Origin: Streptomyces aureocirculatus
Lineage (GTDB): Bacteria > Actinomycetota > Actinomycetes > Streptomycetales > Streptomycetaceae
Direction of reading: 5' to 3'
Assembly: GCF_000720475.1 (NCBI RefSeq)
Contig: NZ_JOAP01000102.1
Span: 1-7,445, forward strand
Length of the DNA stretch: 7,445 nucleotides
Below are positions 6,062 through 7,445 of the stretch, piece after piece (the first letter of the stretch is position 1; every line of letters starts with the position of its first letter). The notes under the pieces are model-generated. The model ran no database searches. It saw only the letters and a list, made by a program, of their open reading frames with translations, and had not been told where the DNA came from. A program made the translations under genes and the position numbers.

Positions 6062-7445
6062 TCATGCCTCCCACACGGCGGCGGCCGTGCGGTCGTCGGC
6101 GTATCCCTTGACCCGTACCTGGGTGTCGGCGAGGAACGCGGCGAGGCCCGGTGGGCCGCCCCCGGCCCATCTGCGGGTGAGGTGGCGGGCGAGTTCCGGC
6201 TCGCCGCGCAGGGGCTCGGCGAGGCCACCGCTGCACAGCAGGAGCGTGTCGCCCGGACGGGCGACGGAGGCCCGGAACCGGAACGGGTCGCGGGCGGGGT
6301 CGCGGCCGTGCGGGCCGGTGCCCGTGCCCGTCGCCGCCGCGGGTGCGGGCTCGTACGGGCTGGGGGGTGTCGGTATGCCGAGGTCCATGGTGAGGCGGTC
6401 GCCGTCGGGGGTCTCGGCGGGTGGGGAGCCGAAGCCGACGACGGGTTCGCCCGCGCTCTCCGCGACGCGCGGCTCGATGTCCTGCCACTCGCCGCCGCGC
6501 AGCCGGAACAGGCCGCCCGCGCCGACGCCGAAGAACACCCGGGTGCGGCACTCGGGGTCGGCGGGCAGCAGCAGACAGCGCAGCGATGCCGTGTACTCGT
6601 CCGGCTCCAGGCCCAGTTCGGCGGCGCGGGCACGGAGCTTGCCGAGGCTGCGGTCGGTGAGGCGGTGCAGGCCCGACTTCAGGTCGCCGCGGCGGGCCGC
6701 GCGGATGTCCTGGGCGAGGCGGTGGTGGCTGCGGCCCACCGCGCGGCCGATCCAGGCGCAGGCGTCGGCCGCGGCCCGGTGGGCGCCGGCGGTGGCGCGG
6801 GCGCCGGTGGCCATGGCGACCAGGAGGAGCGCGTCGTCGCCGCTGCCGAAGCGGGCCGTGAGCAGGGCGTCGCGGCGGGGTTCGCCCCGGTACCTGGCCG
6901 AGTCGCCGCGCACGGAGGCCGCCCGCAGGGTGCTTGTGCCGTAGCGGGCGCCGTCGAGCACGGTGTCGGCGACCAGTTCGCCGAGGGCGTCCGGGTCGGC
7001 GACGGGCAGCCCCGTGGGCTCCGCCTCGTACGTCGGCGGCCCGTCCCCCACATACGCGGGCACCCCCTGAGCCCCCGTGCCCCCCTCACCGGTCACCTGC
7101 CCTTCCCCGGCCGACACCTCACCCGCGTCACCGCTCCGCGCCCCGGGGAACGTCCTGGGCTCCACCGGGCCGCGGGAGGGCGCCCAGGGGTCGGGGGCGC
7201 GGTAGGTCGGGGCGCCGGGCGCCCCGGTTCCCCAGGGCGGGGGCGTCGGGTTCGCGGGCCTGGGGTCTGAGGGCCTGGTGAGTCGCTGGGCCAGGGGGCT
7301 CGTGGGGCCGTGGGTGGCAGTCGGGCCCGTGGGGGTGGTGGCTGCGGTGGGGCCCAGGGGGCCTGTGGGGGCGGTGAAGCTTGTGGGGCCGGATGGTGGT
7401 GTGGGGCCCGGTGGCCCTGAGGGTGGCGTCGCAGAGGTGCGGGGT
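6062..7445 (-). CDS. PP2C-like phosphatase-family protein, partial at N-terminus
   Basis: The frame stays open to the right edge, giving at least 460 residues, and the start lies outside the window. GTG at 7165 is in frame but lacks a ribosome site, and the upstream codons still look coding (PTYRAPDPWAPSRGPVEPRT), so I treat the gene as partial. The N-terminal part (7166-7445) is Pro/Thr/Gly-rich and probably disordered. The PP2C-like domain spans about 6065-6930: RAASVRGDSARYRGEPRRDA (motif 1), LLLVAMATGA (motif 2), VFFGVGAGGLFRLRGGEW (middle strand-loop), PGDTLLLCSGGL, and the end YADDRTAAAVWE. Canonical PP2C Asp residues are replaced in three of these (DG to TG at 6806-6808, GD to GA in the middle loop, SDG to SGG at 6227-6229). 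It may therefore bind metal poorly and act as a pseudophosphatase or phospho-protein sensor. No membrane segment is seen. It is followed by poxB on the same strand, so co-transcription is possible. Confidence 0.8.
   Translation of the reverse strand, partial: PRTSATPPSGPPGPTPPSGPTSFTAPTGPLGPTAATTPTGPTATHGPTSPLAQRLTRPSDPRPANPTPPPWGTGAPGAPTYRAPDPWAPSRGPVEPRTFPGARSGDAGEVSAGEGQVTGEGGTGAQGVPAYVGDGPPTYEAEPTGLPVADPDALGELVADTVLDGARYGTSTLRAASVRGDSARYRGEPRRDALLTARFGSGDDALLLVAMATGARATAGAHRAAADACAWIGRAVGRSHHRLAQDIRAARRGDLKSGLHRLTDRSLGKLRARAAELGLEPDEYTASLRCLLLPADPECRTRVFFGVGAGGLFRLRGGEWQDIEPRVAESAGEPVVGFGSPPAETPDGDRLTMDLGIPTPPSPYEPAPAAATGTGTGPHGRDPARDPFRFRASVARPGDTLLLCSGGLAEPLRGEPELARHLTRRWAGGGPPGLAAFLADTQVRVKGYADDRTAAAVWEA
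7290..7445 (-). repeat. Low-complexity Pro-Thr-Gly coding region
   Basis: The minus strand encodes a degenerate run of Gly-Pro-Thr and Pro-Thr-Gly-Pro units, for example GPTSFTAPTGPLGPT and TTPTGPTATHGPTSP. The matching plus strand holds repeated GTGGGGCC-like words and many runs of 3-5 G. It is the disordered N-terminal part of the PP2C-like protein and continues past the window edge. Confidence 0.7.

Noticed and set aside
5980..6633. An 801-residue version of PoxB with a long N-terminal extension reaching into the PP2C-like gene
   Set aside because: The part beyond 6033 is out of frame with, and overlaps, the PP2C-like coding sequence and reads as Ser/Pro/Arg-rich noise. PoxB homology begins at about 5970. 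Only the short piece 5980-6033 deserves a second look.
7163..7165. GTG at 7165 as the true start of the PP2C-like gene
   Set aside because: No ribosome site precedes it, and the frame continues open and coding-like to the window edge, including Trp/Tyr-containing segments that do not look like non-coding DNA.
5912..7270. A 452-codon plus-strand open frame antisense to the PP2C-like gene
   Set aside because: It has a Gly/Ala/Arg-rich translation without domains and overlaps the poxB start and the spacer. The minus strand gives a coherent PP2C-like protein.

Overview
The window looks like chromosomal DNA of a Streptomyces or close actinomycete. GC is very high, third codon positions are almost all G or C, several starts are GTG, long antisense open frames shadow every real gene, and the spacers carry the 'CCCGTCCGGCG-TTGAGGACGAGGC' extragenic repeat typical of Streptomyces. 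No rRNA, tRNA, CRISPR array, transposase or integrase is visible.

Layout, left to right. (1) 1-207: gene-free 3' spacer holding two tandem copies of the extragenic repeat, one badly decayed. (2) 208-717, minus: a small HATPase_c-type ATP-binding protein of the RsbW/anti-sigma-factor-like class, with an odd 9-bp repeat coding for Met-Gly-Ser near its N-terminus. (3) 718-907: divergent spacer. (4) 908-3970, plus: a full-length GH38 alpha-mannosidase of the cytosolic Ams1/MAN2C1-like clade with all expected zinc and catalytic residues. (5) 3971-4227: convergent spacer filled by two inverted copies of a roughly 85-90 bp composite repeat, probably the shared bidirectional terminator. (6) 4228-5979, minus: a PoxB-type pyruvate:quinone oxidoreductase (TPP/FAD enzyme making acetate and CO2), very close to E. 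coli PoxB in sequence. (7) 5980-6061: short spacer with an AT-rich GAATTC-TGT-GAATTC palindrome and a stretch that still reads as coding in the poxB frame. (8) 6062 to the right edge, minus: a partial PP2C-like protein whose metal-binding Asp positions appear substituted, preceded by a Pro/Thr/Gly-rich tail that runs off the window.

The PP2C-like gene and poxB lie on one strand 82 bp apart and may be co-transcribed, although the AT-rich element suggests poxB can have its own promoter. The mannosidase is a single-gene unit converging on poxB and diverging from the HATPase gene. I see no sequence link that makes the four genes one pathway, and no clearly new multi-gene system. The points most worth following up are the degenerate PP2C metal site, the inverted repeat pair whose internal hairpins are kept although their bases differ, and the coding-like leader in front of poxB.
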